Below, in pieces: positions 8,963 through 20,589 of a DNA stretch of 64,000 nt. Both the position numbers and the translations under genes were made by a program. Source of the DNA: Budvicia diplopodorum (lineage in GTDB: Bacteria > Pseudomonadota > Gammaproteobacteria > Enterobacterales > Enterobacteriaceae); the NCBI RefSeq assembly GCF_009800925.1, contig NZ_WOYF01000018.1, forward strand, positions 1-64,000, given 5' to 3'. Within the stretch, counting starts at the first letter, position 1, and every line of letters starts with the position of its first letter. Under the pieces are notes generated by a model that saw only the letters and a program-made list of their open reading frames with translations, was not told the origin of the DNA and did not search any database.

Positions 8963-10396
8963 TTATTCTAACTGGCTATACATTTGTAAATATTTCTTAG
9001 CCGCGATGTCCCAGCTGAAGTCCATCGACATGGCCTGTCGCTGCACGCGTTTCCATTTTACCGGCTCGGCCCACAGCGCAAAAACCCGTCGCATGGCGTT
9101 AGACAGTTCGCTGGCCTGACAGTCACGAAACACAAATCCGGTGGCGGTTTTGTCCGCCAGATTCTCCAGCGAGCAGTCAACCACGGTGTCGGCAAGCCCG
9201 CCGGTATGCCTGACCAGCGGTAAGGTGCCGTATTTCAGGCCGTAGAGCTGGGTTAGCCCGCAGGGTTCGAAACGGCTTGGAATCACGATGACGTCGGCGG
9301 CCCCGATGATCCGATGGGCCAAGTTTTCGTCGTAGCCGATTTTAACCGCAATCTGCTGCGGGTGCCGTTCAGCCATGGCCAGATAGGCATGCTGTAAGTC
9401 GGCATCGCCGCTGCCCAGCAGCATTAGCTGGCAGCCTTCGTCTAGTAGGGTTGGCAGGGCTTCCAGCAGTAAATCTAAGCCTTTTTGGTCGCTCAGGCGG
9501 CTGACAACGCAAAACAGCGGTACGTCGGGGGTAATTGATAGCCCCGTAGCCGATTGCAGTTGGGCTTTGTTTTCCGCTTTGCCGCTTAGCTTTTTAGCAT
9601 GGTAGCTTTGCGGGAGCAGCGCGTCTTTTTGCGGGCTCCAAGTGTTGTAGTCGACGCCGTTGAGTATGCCTTCCAGCTTGCCCCAGTCCCGGCGCTGGCT
9701 GAGCAGGTGTTCCATACCAAAGCCAAACTCGGGCCGGGTAATTTCCTGTGCGTAGGTCGGGCTGACGGCGGTAATTTTATGAGCGTAGTACAAGCCCGCT
9801 TTGAGATAGGAAATTTGGCCGTAAAACTCCAGCCCTTCCGGCTGCATAAAGTGCCACGGAAGCTGAAGCTCATCCAGATGGTGGGGAGAGAACAGACCCT
9901 GATAGGCCAGATTATGAACGGTAAACACAAAGCGCGCCGGGTAGCCTTTGGTCGCCAGATAGGCACCGGCCAGCCCGGCGTGCCAGTCATGGCCATGAAC
10001 CACCTCCGCCTGCCAGTAGAAATCTATACCGCAGGCCAGTTCGCAGGCGATCCAGCCCAACAGGCCAAAGCGTTTATAGTTATCGCCATAGTCGAGCTGT
10101 GAACTGTCGTGATACGGGCTACCCGATCGATCGTACAGATGCGGCGCGTCGATCAGATAAACGCCAACGTTGTTGTAGGTGCCGTAGCGTAGAGTGACTC
10201 TGCCGGCAAAGGTGTTGACCTCGGTGACGATTACGGTGTCTGGAATTCCGGCCAACAGCGCCGGAAAGCCGGGCAGCAGTAGGCGTACGTCGGCACCGGC
10301 GGCAATTTGTGCGCCGGGCAGGGAGCCAATCACGTCGGCCAGCCCTCCGGTTTTCAGCAGAGGAAATAACTCAGAACATGCGTGTAGAACTCGCAT
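8963..10396 (-). CDS. glgA: Glycogen synthase (ADP-glucose)
   Basis: GlgA elongates alpha-1,4-glucan chains from ADP-glucose. The 477-residue product has the GT5 N-terminal substrate motif [10 protein letters not shown] (K15, G17, G18), the HDWHAGL segment in the first Rossmann domain, and the second-domain region [22 protein letters not shown], followed by [20 protein letters not shown] with the catalytic glutamate of the E-X7-E motif. Length equals the E. coli enzyme. It lies 137 bases downstream of glgC, in the order typical of enterobacterial glg operons. Confidence 0.96.
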   Translation of the reverse strand: MRVLHACSELFPLLKTGGLADVIGSLPGAQIAAGADVRLLLPGFPALLAGIPDTVIVTEVNTFAGRVTLRYGTYNNVGVYLIDAPHLYDRSGSPYHDSSQLDYGDNYKRFGLLGWIACELACGIDFYWQAEVVHGHDWHAGLAGAYLATKGYPARFVFTVHNLAYQGLFSPHHLDELQLPWHFMQPEGLEFYGQISYLKAGLYYAHKITAVSPTYAQEITRPEFGFGMEHLLSQRRDWGKLEGILNGVDYNTWSPQKDALLPQSYHAKKLSGKAENKAQLQSATGLSITPDVPLFCVVSRLSDQKGLDLLLEALPTLLDEGCQLMLLGSGDADLQHAYLAMAERHPQQIAVKIGYDENLAHRIIGAADVIVIPSRFEPCGLTQLYGLKYGTLPLVRHTGGLADTVVDCSLENLADKTATGFVFRDCQASELSNAMRRVFALWAEPVKWKRVQRQAMSMDFSWDIAAKKYLQMYSQLE

Positions 10397-10533
10397 CTTG
10401 TCTCCTGAATATTCGTTTCTTTAACGCGTCGAAATAATGGTTAACCGCTTGGTTAACGCAATTCTTCGGTTAAACAATCTCGACCGACCCGCGGTGGCAA
10501 CCTGATTGAAACCACCGTCGGGGCAGCTATTGG

Positions 10534-11811
10534 CTAAAGCTTTTTCAGCATCTCACGGGTAACCAGAACGATACCGCTTTCTGAGCGGTAGAACCGGCGT
10601 TCATCCTCTTCGGCATTTTCACCGATGACTAAACCTTCGGGTAAATTACAGGCCCGATCGATGACGCAGCGGCGCAGGCGACAGGAGCGGCCTATGTACA
10701 CGTCCGGCAGTAATACCGTTGAATCCAGCGTGCAGAACGAGTTTATTCTAACCCGAGGGAACAGTACTGAGTTGAGCACCACAGAACCCGAAATAATGCA
10801 GCCAGCGCCGATCAGTGAGTTCATGGTCATGCCATGGCTGCCCGAGCGGTCTTGGACAAATTTGGCCGGTGGCAGCGGTTCCATATAGGTTCGAATTGGC
10901 CAGTTATGGTTATACATATCGAGTTCAGGCGTGACCGAGGCCAGATCGAGGTTGGCGCTCCAGTAGGCGTCTAAGGTACCCACATCGCGCCAGTATGGCG
11001 TAGCGTTAATATCTGAGGTGACGCACGACAGGCTAAACGGATGCGCCCATGCGACCCCTTCGGATACCGCTTTCGGTATCAGATCTTTGCCGAAGTCATG
11101 GCTGGTTTCCATGCTGTTGCTGTCTTCTTCCAGTAGCTTATACAGATATTGAGTATTAAAAACGTAGATACCCATGCTGGCTAACGACATATCAGGGTCG
11201 TCCGGCATGGACGGCGGATTGTTCGGTTTTTCTAAGAAGTTCAGGATCCGATGGTCATCCGCAATGTCCATCACGCCGAATTCGGTGGCTTCCGTGCGGG
11301 GAACGGCGATACAGGCAACCGTGCACTGGCTGCCTTTCTCTACGTGGTCGAGCAGCATGCGCGAGTAGTCCATTTTATAGATATGGTCACCGGCCAGAAT
11401 GACGATGTACTCTGCGTTGTAGCGGCGGATAATATCTAAATTTTGGTAAATGGCGTCGGCGGTACCGCGATACCATTCTCCGACGTCTTCACGCTGCTGG
11501 GCCGGTAATAAATCGACGAATTCGTTCATTTCTTCATTGAGAAACGACCAGCCGCGTTGAATATGCTGTACCAGAGAATGTGAATGATATTGGGTTAACA
11601 CGCCAATGCGACGGATCCCCGAGTTCATACAGTTAGACAAAGCAAAGTCAATAATGCGGAATTTTCCACCAAAATGAACCGCCGGTTTGGCGCGTTTTGA
11701 GGTTAAACCTTTCAGGCGTGAACCTCGTCCTCCGGCTAAAATGAGCGCCACGGACTGTTTTGGTAATTGCCTTGCCAACATTAACTGATGGTTTGTATCT
11801 GTCTTAACCAT
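10534..11811 (-). CDS. glgC: Glucose-1-phosphate adenylyltransferase (ADP-glucose pyrophosphorylase)
   Basis: GlgC makes ADP-glucose, the committed and allosterically controlled step of glycogen synthesis. I chose the start at 11811 (425 residues, [16 protein letters not shown]). An AGGAGG lies four bases before this ATG, and the N-terminus then aligns with E. coli GlgC. The upstream in-frame ATG at 11826 would put that ribosome binding site inside the gene. Visible motifs are the nucleotide-binding [15 protein letters not shown], the [17 protein letters not shown] region, [12 protein letters not shown], and the C-terminal left-handed beta-helix with [20 protein letters not shown]. It follows glgX by 66 bases. 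Confidence 0.96.
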   Translation of the reverse strand: MVKTDTNHQLMLARQLPKQSVALILAGGRGSRLKGLTSKRAKPAVHFGGKFRIIDFALSNCMNSGIRRIGVLTQYHSHSLVQHIQRGWSFLNEEMNEFVDLLPAQQREDVGEWYRGTADAIYQNLDIIRRYNAEYIVILAGDHIYKMDYSRMLLDHVEKGSQCTVACIAVPRTEATEFGVMDIADDHRILNFLEKPNNPPSMPDDPDMSLASMGIYVFNTQYLYKLLEEDSNSMETSHDFGKDLIPKAVSEGVAWAHPFSLSCVTSDINATPYWRDVGTLDAYWSANLDLASVTPELDMYNHNWPIRTYMEPLPPAKFVQDRSGSHGMTMNSLIGAGCIISGSVVLNSVLFPRVRINSFCTLDSTVLLPDVYIGRSCRLRRCVIDRACNLPEGLVIGENAEEDERRFYRSESGIVLVTREMLKKL

Positions 11812-11877
11812 TTTTCCTCCTAACATCTATAAAACCCTATAGGTAAAATTTAAATGAGTGCCATAAAAAGGCATAAG

Positions 11878-13899
11878 TTAATCAATATCTTGTTGTTGCT
11901 TTTGCAATACGCCGATCGTTCGAGGCATGGCCTGACACGTTGTGCGGTCAATCTGAACTTCACGCTGGCTAAACGGTGGGGCAGTTAGCCATTCTCCTGC
12001 CGGTAAACTTAAGGTTTGCCGGTGTTCGCTCAAATTAATGACGATTAGCCATTGGCCTGACAGTAATATTTGCAGAACCTGTTGTTCACCCTGTTCCCAC
12101 TGCTGCGGTGACAACCGTTGGCTTTGAGCATTGAGCCAATCCACATCGCGGATTCCGTCCTGTGATGTGACCCAGCCTGTCCACCAGTCAGCGGTGGTTA
12201 ACGCCGGGATTTTTTGACGCAAATGAATCAGCCCGCTGGTGAAGCTAATTAGCGCTTCATCGGCCTGAATCCAGTTTATCCACGTCAGGGCTGAGTCCTG
12301 ACAGTAGGCATTATTGTTACCCCGTTGGCCGTTACCCAGCTCATCGCCGGCCAGCAACATGGGGGTGCCCTGTGAAAGCAGCAGGGTTGCCAGCAGCGCT
12401 CTGACGCTGACTGCGCGACGTTCTAAGGTTTGGCTATCGGCATCTGAACCTTCGGTGCCGTGGTTATTGCTATAATTCTGTGAATGACCGTCGCGGTTGT
12501 CCTCTCCGTTAGCGTAGTTGTGCTTTTGATTAAAGCTGACCAAATCGCTGAGGGTGAAGCCATCGTGGGAGGTGATTTTGTTTATTGAGGCGAACGGCAG
12601 CCGACCTTGGCGATTAAACACATCGCTGGAGGCGGCATAGCGACGGGCAAACTCACCGGCGCTAAGTGAACCCTGTAACCAAAAGCGGCGCATATCATCG
12701 CGGTATTGGTCGTTCCATTCGGCAAACGGTGAACTGAATTTACCTAACTGATAGCCGTCGGGGCCGATGTCCCAAGGTTCGACAATCAGCTTCAATTGCG
12801 ATAGCGCCGGGTCTTGAAGCAGGGCGATGGTGAGCGGTGAATCCGGTGAAAACGCGGGCGTTCGGCCAAGCACCACGCCAAGATCGAAGCGAAAACCGTC
12901 AACGTGACACTCATTGGCCCAAAAACGCAGGCAGTCCATCACCCATTTCACCGTTGCCGGTTCGGTGAGGCGCAGCGTGTTGCCGCATCCGGTCCAGTTG
13001 TGGTAATCCCCTTGCTCATCGATCCAGTAGTAGCTGGCGTTATCAATGCCGCGCAGCGACAGGGTCGGGCCTTTGAGGTCCAGTTCGGCAGTATGGTTAA
13101 ACACCACGTCTAGAATCACTTCAATTCCGGCGGCGTGCAGCGCCTTAACCATATCTCTGAATTCAGACAGCGGCGTTGAATTCGCCTGCCCGGACCAGTA
13201 GTCAGGCTCGATGGCAAAGGGTGCCAATACGTTATAGCCCCAGTAGTTGGTTAATCCTGCCCGCTGTAGCCGGGGTTCATCGATATGAAGCTGAACCGGC
13301 AGCAGCTCCAGCGCGGTGATGCCTAGCTTTTGTAGATATTGAATCATCACCGGATGGGCAACCGCCGCGTAGCTGCCGCGTAAAATGGCCGGAATAGCGG
13401 GGTGGGTTTTGGTCAGGCCTTTTACGTGGGCTTCGTAAACCACGGTTTTTGACCACGGCGTTTGCGGCGGTTTATCCTGCTGCCAGTCGTAGACTTCATC
13501 GGTCACAATGCATTTGGGCACCAGGCTGGCGCTATCCGTTGATTCCGGTTGAGGGCCTGAATCGACCACCAGAGGGCTGTCGGGGACTTTGCCATCCAGC
13601 GCCCGGCAGCAGGGGTCGATCAGCAGCTTTTGCGGATTGAAGCGTAAACCCTTGGCCGGATCCCAAGGGCCGTAAACGCGGTATCCATAGCGCAGCCCCG
13701 GCCGATAGCCAGCAAGGTAACCGTGCCATACGTTACCGGTACGGGCGGGGAGTAATAGCCGATGTTCCCGATCGTGTTCGTCAAACAGACACAGCTCTAC
13801 CTTTTCAGCATGGGCTGAAAAAAGCGTAAAGTTGATGCCGCTGCCATCAAAATGGCTACCGGCAGGGGAATCACAACCCCTGAGTAGCATGAGCGTCAT
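11878..13899 (-). CDS. glgX: Glycogen debranching enzyme
   Basis: GlgX hydrolyses alpha-1,6 branches left after phosphorylase trimming, releasing short maltodextrins. The product has 673 residues (E. coli 657). It has an N-terminal CBM48-type beta domain (about 1-115) and a GH13 barrel with DVVFNHTAE, the nucleophile D339 in [10 protein letters not shown], acid/base E374 in LIVEPWDIG, and [13 protein letters not shown]. Its start lies 29 bases inside the end of glgB, so translation of the two is probably coupled. The maltodextrins produced are substrates for malQ at the end of the cluster. Confidence 0.95.
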   Translation of the reverse strand: MTLMLLRGCDSPAGSHFDGSGINFTLFSAHAEKVELCLFDEHDREHRLLLPARTGNVWHGYLAGYRPGLRYGYRVYGPWDPAKGLRFNPQKLLIDPCCRALDGKVPDSPLVVDSGPQPESTDSASLVPKCIVTDEVYDWQQDKPPQTPWSKTVVYEAHVKGLTKTHPAIPAILRGSYAAVAHPVMIQYLQKLGITALELLPVQLHIDEPRLQRAGLTNYWGYNVLAPFAIEPDYWSGQANSTPLSEFRDMVKALHAAGIEVILDVVFNHTAELDLKGPTLSLRGIDNASYYWIDEQGDYHNWTGCGNTLRLTEPATVKWVMDCLRFWANECHVDGFRFDLGVVLGRTPAFSPDSPLTIALLQDPALSQLKLIVEPWDIGPDGYQLGKFSSPFAEWNDQYRDDMRRFWLQGSLSAGEFARRYAASSDVFNRQGRLPFASINKITSHDGFTLSDLVSFNQKHNYANGEDNRDGHSQNYSNNHGTEGSDADSQTLERRAVSVRALLATLLLSQGTPMLLAGDELGNGQRGNNNAYCQDSALTWINWIQADEALISFTSGLIHLRQKIPALTTADWWTGWVTSQDGIRDVDWLNAQSQRLSPQQWEQGEQQVLQILLSGQWLIVINLSEHRQTLSLPAGEWLTAPPFSQREVQIDRTTCQAMPRTIGVLQKQQQDID

Positions 13900-16087
13900 A
13901 TCGGGCTTCCCGTCGTAAATAGATGGTTGCCAGAGGCGGTAACGTTAACCGCAGCGAATGATTTCTGCCGTGGGAAGGGATAGCTTCACTGTGTACGCTG
14001 CCCTGATTGCCAGCGTTGGTACCGCGATAATATTCAGAATCGGTATTGAGAATTTCCCGATACTCAGCGGGAATATCAATGCCAATGCGGTAGTTCTCTC
14101 GCGTAACCGGCGTAAAATTACTGACTATCACCAGTTCATTACCGTCTGCATCGCGGCGCGCAAAGGCAAAGACTGAGTTTTGTTTATCGTCGACCACCAA
14201 CCATTCGAAGCCTTTTGGATCAAAATCTAACTGATAAAGCGCAGCCTGCTGCTGGTAGCAATGGTTAAGGTCGCGTACCAGATCCTGAACGCCGTTATGC
14301 CAGCCGCCCTGAATCGGATCTAATAAATGCCAGTCGAGGCTGCTGTCGTGGTTCCATTCACGACCCTGTGCGAATTCACCGCCCATAAACAGCAGTTTTT
14401 TGCCGGGGTGAGCCCACATAAATCCGTAGTAAGCGCGCAGGTTGGCAAACTGTTGCCATGTGTCGCCGGGCATACGACCCAGCAGCGAGCGCTTACCGTG
14501 AACCACTTCATCGTGCGACAGCGGCAGGACAAAGTTCTCGGTATGGGCGTAAAACATGCCGAAGGTCAGCAGATCGTGATGATACTGGCGGTGAACCGGG
14601 TCGAGCTTCATGTAGTCCAGCGTGTCGTGCATCCAGCCCAGATTCCACTTGTAGTGAAAGCCGAGCCCGTCCATATCCGGCGGCAGGGTCACGCCCGGAT
14701 AGTCGGTAGACTCTTCGGCGATAGTCACCGCGCCCGGGCACTCAATGCCGATGGTTTTATTGGTGTAACGGACAAAATCGATGGCTTCGAGGTTTTCATT
14801 GCCGCCGAATTTATTCGGGATCCACTCACCGTCGGCCCGGCTGTAGTCGCGATAGACCATGGACGCGACGGCATCAACCCGCAGGCCATCGATACCAAAG
14901 CGTTCTATCCAGTACAGGGCGTTGCCCGACAGGTAATTACACACTTCGAGGCGGCTATAGTTGTAAATCAGCGTATTCCAGTCTTGATGAAACCCTTCGC
15001 GCGGATCGGAATATTCATACAGTGCGGTTCCGTCAAACTGGGCCAGACCGTGGGCATCGGTGGGGAAGTGGGCCGGAACCCAGTCAAGCAGCACGTTAAT
15101 GCCTTCTTTATGGGCCGCGTCGATCAGATCGCGAAATTCTTCAATCGTGCCGAAGCGGCGGGTTGGTGCATACATGCCAACCGGCTGATAGCCCCACGAA
15201 CCGTCAAACGGGTGTTCATTCATCGGCAGCAGTTCAATGTGGGTGAATCCCATGTATTTAACGTAGGGGATCAGCTGCTCTGCCAGCTCTTTATAGCTGA
15301 GCCAGCCGTTGTCATCGCGGTGGCGACGCCATGAGCCTAAGTGAACTTCATAAATCGACATTGGCGCAGAGAAACCGTTTGCCTGACGACGCTTATCCGA
15401 CACCGGAACCCGCGGCGGTAGCTGGCAAATGCGCGATGCGGTATTGGGGCGCATTTCGGCGGCGAAGGCATAGGGATCGGCTTTCAGTACCGGTTGGCCG
15501 TGGCTATTAATCACTTCATATTTATACAGTTGCCCAACCTGTACGTGAGGAATAAACAGTTCCCAGATCCCGCTCTCTTTACGCAAACGCATTGGGTGGC
15601 GTCTGCCGTCCCAAAAGTTGAACTCGCCAACCACGGAAACGCGCAGGGCGTTCGGTGCCCATACGGCAAAGGTGATGCCGTCAACGTCGTCTAGCCGGGC
15701 TGAATGGGCACCGAGCCGCTCGTAGGGCCTTAGATGCGTGCCTTCAGCTAAAAGCCAGCTGTCCAGTTCCTGAAGCAGCGGGCCAAAACGGTAGGGGTCT
15801 TCAATCACCTGCTGGTGATCTTGCCAGCTGATAAGAAATTGGTAACGGTAGGGGAGTTCCCTTGGCGGAAGCGAGCCGGAGAAGAATCCGGTCTGGTCTA
15901 CCTGCGATAGGGTAATAAGCGGTTGCTGGGTCTGCTTATCTAATACGCTGACCTGTAGCGCGTCAGGTGCAAAGGCGCGAACGGTAAAGCCGTTGCTTGT
16001 TTTATGCATACCCAGTATTGAGAACGGATCGGCATAGTGTCCCGTGGTTAGCTGCCGGATTGTATCCTTATCAATAGTTCCTGACAT
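13871..16087 (-). CDS. glgB: 1,4-alpha-glucan branching enzyme
   Basis: GlgB introduces alpha-1,6 branches into glycogen. The 738-residue protein (E. coli 728) has two N-terminal beta-sandwich modules (about 1-110 and 115-225, the second being CBM48 with [15 protein letters not shown]), then a GH13_9 barrel. Catalytic residues fall exactly on E. coli numbering: D405 in [11 protein letters not shown]458 in [11 protein letters not shown] and D526 in [10 protein letters not shown]. It is the first gene of the cluster. The upstream region is long and AT-rich, and the cluster promoter should lie within the first few hundred bases above 16087, but I could not fix it by eye. Confidence 0.97.
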   Translation of the reverse strand: MSGTIDKDTIRQLTTGHYADPFSILGMHKTSNGFTVRAFAPDALQVSVLDKQTQQPLITLSQVDQTGFFSGSLPPRELPYRYQFLISWQDHQQVIEDPYRFGPLLQELDSWLLAEGTHLRPYERLGAHSARLDDVDGITFAVWAPNALRVSVVGEFNFWDGRRHPMRLRKESGIWELFIPHVQVGQLYKYEVINSHGQPVLKADPYAFAAEMRPNTASRICQLPPRVPVSDKRRQANGFSAPMSIYEVHLGSWRRHRDDNGWLSYKELAEQLIPYVKYMGFTHIELLPMNEHPFDGSWGYQPVGMYAPTRRFGTIEEFRDLIDAAHKEGINVLLDWVPAHFPTDAHGLAQFDGTALYEYSDPREGFHQDWNTLIYNYSRLEVCNYLSGNALYWIERFGIDGLRVDAVASMVYRDYSRADGEWIPNKFGGNENLEAIDFVRYTNKTIGIECPGAVTIAEESTDYPGVTLPPDMDGLGFHYKWNLGWMHDTLDYMKLDPVHRQYHHDLLTFGMFYAHTENFVLPLSHDEVVHGKRSLLGRMPGDTWQQFANLRAYYGFMWAHPGKKLLFMGGEFAQGREWNHDSSLDWHLLDPIQGGWHNGVQDLVRDLNHCYQQQAALYQLDFDPKGFEWLVVDDKQNSVFAFARRDADGNELVIVSNFTPVTRENYRIGIDIPAEYREILNTDSEYYRGTNAGNQGSVHSEAIPSHGRNHSLRLTLPPLATIYLRREARYDAHATQGL

Positions 16088-17197
16088 CCCTCTTCTCCCT
16101 TATCGAAATTTTTAGGAAACCGAAGCCAAAGCTCAGCTCAAAAAAGAATAAAGGTGAGATCCTGATATCATTAAACTAACGACGATATCAATAAGTTACC
16201 TGATTTCACCATACTGTAATAGTAGATTAAAACTGTGAGATAGTTCTTGAATTCACTTCATGCGTGGGCGATCGCCCAATATGCTAAATTTTTCAGTATT
16301 TATAGGGTTCTAAAGGCAGGAAAATGATATTTGAGTCCCATTAAAACCACTATGCTAGGTTGGGATGACCATCGGCGAAAATGGCTATGCCATTGTTTAT
16401 TTTAGTACATAAAAACAAGCGGAAAGTTGAACCTAGATTGCGCGGGAGTGTGAGTTACTTCAATTTGTTGATAATTATAGAATTAATAATTTATAACTTA
16501 TTTTGTAGTGGGTGTTTATATTGTTTTTTAGCCTCATTTTCCTACTATATTTTTTGATATTATTATTTTCATTATTTATAAACTAGATTGCATTTGCAAC
16601 CACACATTAATAAATGTAAAAAATTATTTCATTCACGCTATTGCAGTATGTTTTTTTATTGTAAATAATGTTTTTGAATATTTTTATTTCGGTATTTAAA
16701 TTTTGGTGAATAAGTGAATTTATCTATTAAGTAGCAGTAATTCATTATATCGACCTAATGAGTTTGCATTATTCTATCTTAAGGGCTTTCTTTTAAACCT
16801 GCATCTAGCGTTAAATATCGATTTTAATCGTATTGATAATTTTTTAGATCGATTAAATGATCTTGATTGGAGTATTAAATTGTAGTTTAATCGGTGGCAC
16901 TTTTTAATTCTGATTGCATTTAACGCTGATTATGACTGAATCTATCGATGTCTGTGGTAATAACCCTATTTTATAGTTGCTTTAATGTTTTATGCCCCGT
17001 GCCATTTTTAAATGATTTTAGTAAAAGCATTTAGTGATTTTTAACTCAATCACAAGAGCGTTTTTTTTAATAAAAACAGGCGTAAAGGTAGATTCAGTAA
17101 TTATTCACTATTTATTATCGATTATTCATTACCCATAAAATTAAATTTTTAACATTCTAATGAAGCAATATTTAACATAATTAAACGGATATTTTTT
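16088..17197. other. AT-rich divergent intergenic region, about 1.1 kb
   Basis: No convincing ORF is present between glgB (minus) and the autotransporter gene (plus). The sequence is strongly AT-rich with many A and T runs (for example 16480-16720 and 17040-17190), well below the composition of the flanking genes. It must hold the glgB promoter and the autotransporter promoter. Such AT-rich upstream regions are common targets of H-NS-type silencing proteins, which is inference. No terminator, tRNA or repeat family was recognised. Confidence 0.6.
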
Positions 17198-20100
17198 ATG
17201 AACAGTACCTCTATAGTATTACCTAAGTTTCAAAGAACCCTTCTGTCTACTTTAGTTATCACGTTTCTTAGCGCTCCTTACTCTTGGGCGGATAATACCT
17301 TTAGCGTTACCAATGGTTCGGTACAATCGGTCTCCGGTAATTATAATTCAGCAACCAGTAACGTTCCGGCTATTCTGGTTCAAGGTGCTAATAGCACCGT
17401 CAATAGCAGTTCAGGCCTAGTGGTCAATACCAACGCGCGCGCTAGCCATGGCGCTAAAGTGGCCGATGGCGGAACGATTAATCTAACTGATTTCCGCATT
17501 ACCATCAGCGGCGATGTTGCAAACGGTATTAACAATATTAACGGTACCGTTAATAATCAGGGCGGTACTATCACTACCACGGGAGGTAGCTCACACGGGC
17601 TGGTTGTTCAAGGTAGCAGCTCTAGCGCGATTCTTAACGGTACGACTATCTCGACGTCTGGGTCAGGCGCTTACGGTATCTATGGCTCTTCGGGGGCGAA
17701 CGTTTCTCTGACGAATACCTCCATTTTGACCAAGGCCAGCGGGATCGATCTTAGCAATGCGGGAAGTAAGCTGACCGGTAGCGGTAATCGTTTTGATATT
17801 ACCGGTAATGGCTCTACCGCTATCAGTTTGTCTAGTAGCGGAGTGACCGGCAATTTAACTAATACAACCGTTCATATGCAGTACGGTTATGCCATCGCGT
17901 CGGTGGCTCGCGGTGCTGAATTAACGTTAAATGGCCTGACGGCCACCGGGTCTGTCGATCAGGTATTGGAAGGCGGCGGTACTGTTAATCTGAGCAATGC
18001 TGACATTCACCTCGATCGGGGGGGAGTGGTGAGGGCTATCGGCAACGCCACCACGATGGCCAACGTTACGCTGACCAACGTTAATGCCGTTTCTGAAAGC
18101 GGCAATTTAAATATGATCGATGCGAATATCTATGCTGACGTAAAGGTGATCGGCGGCTCTTATCTATCTAAAGGTGATTATGCCAAAGGCGTTTGGGTGC
18201 CGGGCATCGATTCTAAAATTCAGGTTCAGGGTTCACAAATTGTTACCGAAGGCGGCGGCGCGACCGCTATTGAAATCCGGGGAACGGCGCAGGTAGACAA
18301 TACGATTGCCAGAAGTAAGGGTGACAATTCCCACGGCCTCTATTCTGAATACCGTTTTGACGCGACCAATATGACCGTTTCAACGGCCGGTGTGGGTAGC
18401 ATTGGCGCAACGGCAGCCAGAGGCGGAATGTTAAATTTAAATACGGCTACCGTTGATACCACCGGTAATTCGGGCATGGTAATCGGTACGTTTTCCGGCT
18501 CAACCGTCAATGCAAAAAATGTTGTTGGTACTTCAACCGGTGCCAGTGCGTATGGGTTATGGAGCCAAACAAGCGGTACAATTAACCTTGAAAACAGTCG
18601 TATTACCACTCAGGGCATTAATGCCGGCGGTATTTATGCAGCAGGTGCAGGCACCGTCTATACCAAGGTTGATCTCAATAATTCAGCGGTGATTAGTGAG
18701 CAGGGTACTGGCTTACGCGCCTATGGTGCTAATATTAACGCCACCGTACGCAATGGCTCAACGTTAAGCGGTGGCAACGGTATTTTGATCGATGCGGCGC
18801 TAAACGTTGCCAGTAACGTTAATATGACCGTAGATAATCAGTCGATTGTCGTGGGCGATATACGGGCGGCTGGAAATAATAACGTCAATTTGTCATTAAT
18901 CAATCGTTCGGTATGGAACGGCGCAGCGGTTAATGCCAACGGTATCAATATTGATGATACCAGCGTTTGGAATATAACCGGTGACGCCGACGTTAAATCG
19001 CTAGCCCTGTCCGGTAACGTTAATTTTTCGCCAAACTCAACCAGCGCTCGCGCTTCCGGCTCTGATTTCAGCACGCTAACCGTAAACGGTAATCTAACCG
19101 GCGGCGGTAGCTTTGTTTTAAACGGTGAGTTGGGAGATAGCAATTCGGCGACGGATAAAATCCACGTGATTGGCGATGTGACCGGTAATTACGGGGTAAA
19201 CGTAGTTAACCGCGGCGGCCTTGGCGCCCTGACTACCGGCGACGGTATTAACGTGATCGCCGTTGACGGTGACGCTTCATCCGGCCAGTTTGCTATGAAC
19301 GGCAGCGTATCGGCCGGTGCCTATGACTATTATTTGTACCAGATAGATACTAATCACTGGAACCTACAGTCAAATCTGACGCCGGTGGTTCCTGCGCCAA
19401 ATCCAAATCCAAATCCAGAGCCAGAGCCAGAGCCTGCGGAGCCATCGGACCCTGTTATTCCGGTACCGACACCAACGACACCACCGACACCAACTACACC
19501 ACCGACACCAACTACACCACCGACACCAGAGATTGCTTACCGTGCTGAAGTGCCCGGATATATTGCGGCACCATGGCTCAATGAGTTCTACGGTTTTACT
19601 ACGCTGGGTAGCCTGCATGAACGCCGTGGCGATTCCGCGGCATATAGCTCAGCGTTTAGTGAGGGCGCATGGGGTCGTATTAGCGGCCAACATAACCGTT
19701 TCGACGCCGGTCGCTTTAGCTATGATTCCGATATCTGGTTTGCCCAGCTCGGTAGTGACGTATACCGGTCAGAAAATGCGGCCGGAACGCAAACCACCGC
19801 CGGCGTGATGATTACGCTGGGTACGCAATATACCGACGCCCAAGATCGCGCACGCGCCGTCAGGCCTGAACTGTCGGTGAATACCGGCAAGATTAAAACC
19901 GATGCTTACGGTTTGGGCGGCTACTACACCATGATGACCAATGACGGTGGCTATCTTGACTTAGTCGGGCAGGGTACCTGGTATCGCAATAAGTATGAAA
20001 GCCGAAACGATGCCGATCAAAATGGTTACGGTTTAGCCATGTCGGCGGAAGCGGGTCAGGCATTCAATATTATTGACGGCTGGAGCATTGAACCTCAGGC

Positions 20101-20470
20101 TCAGCTGAAGTACCAGTATTTGAACCTGAAAAGCTTCAGCGATGCTCTCTCCGACGTAAGCAGTACCTACCATAGCGTTGGTCAGGCCAGAACCGGATTG
20201 CGCATTTATTATGATTCAGCAAAAGAGCAGACGGTTAAGCCTTATCTATCGAGCGACGTGATTTATCAGTTAGGTAAAGAGCCTGAAGTTACGGTGGATA
20301 CCGCAACTATTCGGCCAGATTTTAGTAAGTCTTACTGGCAGGGTGGCGCCGGTATCACCGCTAAAGTCGGCAACGGCGTAGACGTTTATGCCGACGGCCG
20401 ATACCAAAAAGCCTTTGATGGCCAGATGGAAGGCTATTCAGGTAATATGGGTATTAAAGTCAGCTTCTAA
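17198..20470 (+). CDS. Type Va autotransporter, pertactin-like passenger with C-terminal beta-barrel
   Basis: The 1090-residue protein has a signal peptide (about 1-31, ending SAPYSWA before DNTF) and a passenger of repeated short beta-strand units rich in N, G, S and T (about 32-725), typical of a right-handed beta-helix. A Pro/Thr-rich linker (about 728-779, NPNPEPEPEP then TPTTPPTP repeats) follows, and then the translocator domain (about 815-1090). The barrel shows GAWGRISGQHNRFDAG, YGLGGYYTMMTNDGGYLDLVGQ and a C-terminal strand ending NMGIKVSF, with the terminal phenylalanine recognised by BamA. An adhesin or biofilm role is likely from the family. No protease or lipase motif was seen in the passenger. 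It is monocistronic, with a terminator after it. Confidence 0.9.
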   Translation: MNSTSIVLPKFQRTLLSTLVITFLSAPYSWADNTFSVTNGSVQSVSGNYNSATSNVPAILVQGANSTVNSSSGLVVNTNARASHGAKVADGGTINLTDFRITISGDVANGINNINGTVNNQGGTITTTGGSSHGLVVQGSSSSAILNGTTISTSGSGAYGIYGSSGANVSLTNTSILTKASGIDLSNAGSKLTGSGNRFDITGNGSTAISLSSSGVTGNLTNTTVHMQYGYAIASVARGAELTLNGLTATGSVDQVLEGGGTVNLSNADIHLDRGGVVRAIGNATTMANVTLTNVNAVSESGNLNMIDANIYADVKVIGGSYLSKGDYAKGVWVPGIDSKIQVQGSQIVTEGGGATAIEIRGTAQVDNTIARSKGDNSHGLYSEYRFDATNMTVSTAGVGSIGATAARGGMLNLNTATVDTTGNSGMVIGTFSGSTVNAKNVVGTSTGASAYGLWSQTSGTINLENSRITTQGINAGGIYAAGAGTVYTKVDLNNSAVISEQGTGLRAYGANINATVRNGSTLSGGNGILIDAALNVASNVNMTVDNQSIVVGDIRAAGNNNVNLSLINRSVWNGAAVNANGINIDDTSVWNITGDADVKSLALSGNVNFSPNSTSARASGSDFSTLTVNGNLTGGGSFVLNGELGDSNSATDKIHVIGDVTGNYGVNVVNRGGLGALTTGDGINVIAVDGDASSGQFAMNGSVSAGAYDYYLYQIDTNHWNLQSNLTPVVPAPNPNPNPEPEPEPAEPSDPVIPVPTPTTPPTPTTPPTPTTPPTPEIAYRAEVPGYIAAPWLNEFYGFTTLGSLHERRGDSAAYSSAFSEGAWGRISGQHNRFDAGRFSYDSDIWFAQLGSDVYRSENAAGTQTTAGVMITLGTQYTDAQDRARAVRPELSVNTGKIKTDAYGLGGYYTMMTNDGGYLDLVGQGTWYRNKYESRNDADQNGYGLAMSAEAGQAFNIIDGWSIEPQAQLKYQYLNLKSFSDALSDVSSTYHSVGQARTGLRIYYDSAKEQTVKPYLSSDVIYQLGKEPEVTVDTATIRPDFSKSYWQGGAGITAKVGNGVDVYADGRYQKAFDGQMEGYSGNMGIKVSF
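19465..19528 (+). repeat. 18-bp tandem repeat encoding TPTTPP units
   Basis: Three full 18-base units (ACCGACACCAACTACACC, the first with one change) plus a partial fourth lie in the linker of the autotransporter. The period is a whole number of codons, so copy number can change without breaking the frame and would change linker length. Confidence 0.85.
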
Positions 20471-20487
20471 TCCAATTGGCTAAACAA

Positions 20488-20523
20488 AAAATGGGCTATT
20501 ACCTAGCGGTGATAGCCCATTTT
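20488..20523 (+). terminator. Bidirectional terminator between autotransporter and yohC
   Basis: A 12-bp stem, AAAATGGGCTAT/ATAGCCCATTTT, with a 12-base loop. A and T runs on both sides let it work for the plus-strand autotransporter and the convergent yohC. Confidence 0.8.
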
Positions 20524-20589
20524 ACTATTCATCAACGCTCTATCCACTCTTGTTCAACGGTTAACGGTCGGTTTGATATTTCGTCGGTA

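Noticed and set aside
9599-10102. A 167-codon plus-strand frame opposite glgA
   Set aside because: Antisense to a conserved glgA region, with no family similarity.
14327-15334. A 335-codon plus-strand frame opposite glgB
   Set aside because: It lies entirely antisense to a clear GH13 gene whose catalytic residues are intact, and has no ribosome binding site. It is a by-product of the codon use of glgB.
19465-19528. Short direct repeats as a possible CRISPR array
   Set aside because: The 18-base units are contiguous, in frame and coding for a Pro/Thr linker. There are no spacers.
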